Below are positions 7,331 to 9,196 of a DNA stretch of 9,196 nt, piece after piece. The DNA comes from Pseudomonadota bacterium (lineage in GTDB: Bacteria; Bdellovibrionota; Bdellovibrionia; Bdellovibrionales; JAEYZS01). The notes under the pieces are model-generated. The model worked only from the letters and a program-made list of their open reading frames with translations. It did no database searches and was not told the origin of the DNA. Location: NCBI GenBank assembly GCA_023427925.1, contig JAEYZS010000081.1, positions 1-9,196 of the forward strand. The letters are read 5' to 3'. The translations under genes and the position numbers were made by a program. Each line of letters opens with the position of its first letter. The first letter of the stretch is position 1.

Positions 7331-8980
7331 CTATTTGCGACGATCCACTTCTTTGTAAGTTTCGTAGGGGTAAAACACGGAGTCTTTTACTTGGAGCCCT
7401 GCCGCAGTACCGATAGCACCGTTATAGCTGGTATTGACTTTGAGTTTTTGGAAACTGTGCATATAGATTCCCTTACCGTTTGGATCTTTGAATTTTGTTT
7501 GTACATAATATACTAAAACAACGTTTTCATTGGAACCACGTCTAGCTCTCTCATGAACAAGTGCGGTGTTCACATCCATAACGTCATATAATGGTAATGA
7601 CGTTTGTGCATAACTAAAACAAGACCTTCCATTTTCAATTCCTAGTGGCGTAATCGTTACGTCATAAGACCTTTCGCCTCTATCTTCTTCTAACGGATTT
7701 CTGTGTTGCTGAATTTGCCTAAAAGCAGATAAACCTTCACCGTCCCAATCCTTATCCACGCGATTGTCTAAAGCCCAACCGAAATGGCTTCTAAATGCCC
7801 GGACTTCTAAACCATCGATGATGCCATCGTTATCTGTGTCAGGATCAAGTGGATTTGAACGAGTCCATTTCATTTCTTTGTATTCAGTTCCAAATGGAGT
7901 TAGGTTTTGAACAACCGCTTCTTCGCACTCGTTGAGCAGGTCATTGTCGAGATCCACGCGTTTTTCAGGATCATTACAAAGTGGTAAAGTGATTTTTCCT
8001 TGAAGCTGAGCAAGTAAGAAGAGGTCTGAATAACCAGTATCTACTAAGAGCCCGTCAGTGTTTCTTTGCAAAGTCGATCTTCTTGTTGGATCTAGACCAT
8101 AATAGATTTCATCAAGGTCACAAACGCCATCTGCATCCGAATCTGCTGCATATGTCCAACCTGTTCTTTCGCATATTGCTGAGTTTAAATTATATACAAA
8201 GAAGGCATCGTTCTTTAAAACCCAAGCTTCTTGCACCGGACCTGGTGGGAGGAGTTCGTCAAAGTCTAAAGTATCAGTATTGTTAAATTCCAAGAACTTA
8301 CCATTACCGGCTTCAGCCATTGCTTTAAGTTTATTAGGGTCACCTTGTCCGCCATAATATGCAGAACTAAAGAATACTTTTCCGGCTTTTAAACTCACAA
8401 GGTTCTGCACTCGGCGTACTAGACCTTCAGTTGAAGTATCACCTCTATTTGGCTCTCCATCTGTCAGAAAAAACACGACATAGTTGTCGTCACGTTTATT
8501 TTGAAGCATGTCTTTTTCAATTGCACTGATTGCCATGTCAATTGTTTCGGAATAGTTTGTTGACCCCGAATGTCCCTTGCTCTGCATTCTTTGAATTCCC
8601 GCAGAAACCAAAGTTGGATCGTCAGAAAAAATAGGCTCATTCTCATTTGTTTCATAGATCATACCATAGGAATCATCATCAAACCCGATAGCTCCCCATC
8701 TAACATATGGCATTTGGTTTTTCTCAGTGTAAAACGCTAATGCCTTTTGAACCCTGGTTTTCCTTCTATCCGTAGAGCTATTACTACCAGAATAATCGAT
8801 AATAAAGAGGTAGTTTGTATAAGTAATCTTTTCTTCTGGGTCCAAGGTGCAGAATGAACCTTTACTGACCGCATTTGCCGGAGCTTGTTGTAATGGGCTC
8901 AAATTGACATCCGAGCAGCTCGCTGTAAACAGTGCGATCACTATTGCTAAACTTAGTTGAAAGTATAGTCTATTAGACAT
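7331..8980 (-). CDS. VWA-domain lipoprotein with calcium-loop-like segments, CglB-like surface adhesin candidate
   Basis: The protein has 549 residues. Its N-terminal signal ends in F-T-A-S-C, so Cys22 is the likely lipidated residue. Thr rather than Leu/Val/Ile at -3 makes the lipobox slightly atypical; Ser at +2 is compatible with outer-membrane sorting. A von Willebrand A domain spans about 52-245 with a complete MIDAS metal site: D62-x-S64-x-S66, T141 and D174 (in L-T-D-G-E). It is followed by Asp-rich loops like thrombospondin type-3 or EF-hand calcium sites at about 279-298, 343-354, 379-393 and 409-430. Six further cysteines (44, 270, 287, 335, 351, 454) could form disulphides. A C-terminal beta-like region follows (about 438-535). 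VWA/MIDAS domains bind ligands through a metal ion, as in integrins; Myxococcus CglB is a VWA outer-membrane lipoprotein adhesin for gliding. Lying beside the motor genes, this protein is a good CglB-type candidate, but the relationship is inferred; CglB-like or CglD-like remains open. A GGGGGA ribosome site precedes the ATG. Confidence 0.88.
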   Translation of the reverse strand: MSNRLYFQLSLAIVIALFTASCSDVNLSPLQQAPANAVSKGSFCTLDPEEKITYTNYLFIIDYSGSNSSTDRRKTRVQKALAFYTEKNQMPYVRWGAIGFDDDSYGMIYETNENEPIFSDDPTLVSAGIQRMQSKGHSGSTNYSETIDMAISAIEKDMLQNKRDDNYVVFFLTDGEPNRGDTSTEGLVRRVQNLVSLKAGKVFFSSAYYGGQGDPNKLKAMAEAGNGKFLEFNNTDTLDFDELLPPGPVQEAWVLKNDAFFVYNLNSAICERTGWTYAADSDADGVCDLDEIYYGLDPTRRSTLQRNTDGLLVDTGYSDLFLLAQLQGKITLPLCNDPEKRVDLDNDLLNECEEAVVQNLTPFGTEYKEMKWTRSNPLDPDTDNDGIIDGLEVRAFRSHFGWALDNRVDKDWDGEGLSAFRQIQQHRNPLEEDRGERSYDVTITPLGIENGRSCFSYAQTSLPLYDVMDVNTALVHERARRGSNENVVLVYYVQTKFKDPNGKGIYMHSFQKLKVNTSYNGAIGTAAGLQVKDSVFYPYETYKEVDRRK

Positions 8981-8983
8981 AAA

Positions 8984-8989
8984 TCCCCC
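8984..8989 (-). promoter_or_regulatory. Ribosome binding site of the VWA lipoprotein gene
   Basis: On the minus strand GGGGGA lies 3 nt before the ATG at 8980. A TATATAT just upstream resembles a -10 box, but it would leave almost no leader and no good -35 is visible, so the promoter is unresolved. Confidence 0.55.
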
Positions 8990-9110
8990 GATATATAGTC
9001 TTGTCGAGCAAACTAAGAGCCAGGTTGAGTCTAGCCTAGTCCAGAATTCTCGACTTTAATTTGAGTGATTTGTCTAAGAAATTTTTTTGTTTTGGAGTTT
9101 TGCGATTTTC

Positions 9111-9145
9111 AAAAAAAATCGGGCTCCCTAACTTTGAGAGCCCGA
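9111..9145 (-). terminator. Intrinsic terminator of a minus-strand gene beyond the right edge
   Basis: An 8-bp GC-rich stem (TCGGGCTC at 9119-9126 paired with GAGCCCGA at 9138-9145, 11-nt loop) is followed on the minus strand by eight U residues (9111-9118). It would stop transcription coming from a gene located beyond 9196. All three minus-strand frames close with a stop between 9158 and 9180, so the end of that gene is probably just inside the window but its frame cannot be chosen. Confidence 0.8.
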
Positions 9146-9196
9146 CAATGGGATTGATTAATTAATTGGTAACTTATCTATCGTCGAGTCCAGAGG

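Noticed and set aside
8083..8286. Plus-strand open frame inside the VWA lipoprotein gene
   Set aside because: It lies wholly antisense to a gene with strong domain evidence and its product has no recognisable feature.
9010..9060. Possible flagellar-type (sigma-28) promoter or CTAG-rich palindrome upstream of the VWA gene
   Set aside because: TAAAG is present, but the second box does not match. The CTAG repeats and the AGAATTCT palindrome are too short to mean much.
9158..9196. Coding end of a minus-strand gene at the right edge
   Set aside because: All three frames end in stops within 40 nt, so no frame can be chosen. Only the terminator below it is reported.

Overview
The window looks like part of a gliding-motility (Agl/Glt-type) locus from a deltaproteobacterial-type genome. 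A Bdellovibrio- or Bacteriovorax-like predator (Bdellovibrionota) is the best guess. The reasons are the modest G+C (about 40% by eye), an Agl/Glt gene set of the kind first described in Myxococcus, and close gene packing. The species cannot be named from this sequence, and no rRNA or other marker gene is present.

Layout, plus strand (1-6256): five genes point the same way. They are (1) a long TPR-repeat protein whose 5' end lies outside the window; (2) a 721-residue inner-membrane protein with an N-terminal FHA domain, a single membrane span, a Pro/Lys-rich periplasm-spanning stretch and a TonB-like C-terminal domain of the AgmX/PglI type; (3) a TolQ/ExbB/MotA-family proton-channel protein (AglR-like); and (4, 5) two different ExbD/TolR-family proteins. 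One ExbB with two ExbDs matches the Myxococcus AglR-AglQ-AglS motor. A 158-nt gap separates gene 2 from the start chosen for gene 3.

Layout, minus strand (6262-9196): three genes converge on that operon. They are an unrecognised exported protein of 202 residues, an unrecognised 98-residue membrane-anchored or exported protein, and a 549-residue lipoprotein. The lipoprotein has a von Willebrand A (integrin-like) domain with an intact MIDAS metal site, followed by acidic calcium-loop-like segments. It resembles the Myxococcus gliding adhesin CglB in concept. A strong, bidirectional-looking hairpin terminator separates the lipoprotein gene from the small-protein gene. A second minus-strand terminator at 9111-9145 probably ends a gene lying mostly beyond the right edge.

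How the genes may work together (inference): the AglR-like/ExbD motor uses proton flow and drives the FHA/TonB-like transducer, which reaches across the periplasm. The TPR protein would be a scaffold, and the VWA lipoprotein would be a surface adhesin linking the machine to a substrate or prey. The two unrecognised exported proteins encoded beside the adhesin are candidates for unknown parts of the same machine. No mobile element, CRISPR array, tRNA or rRNA was seen.
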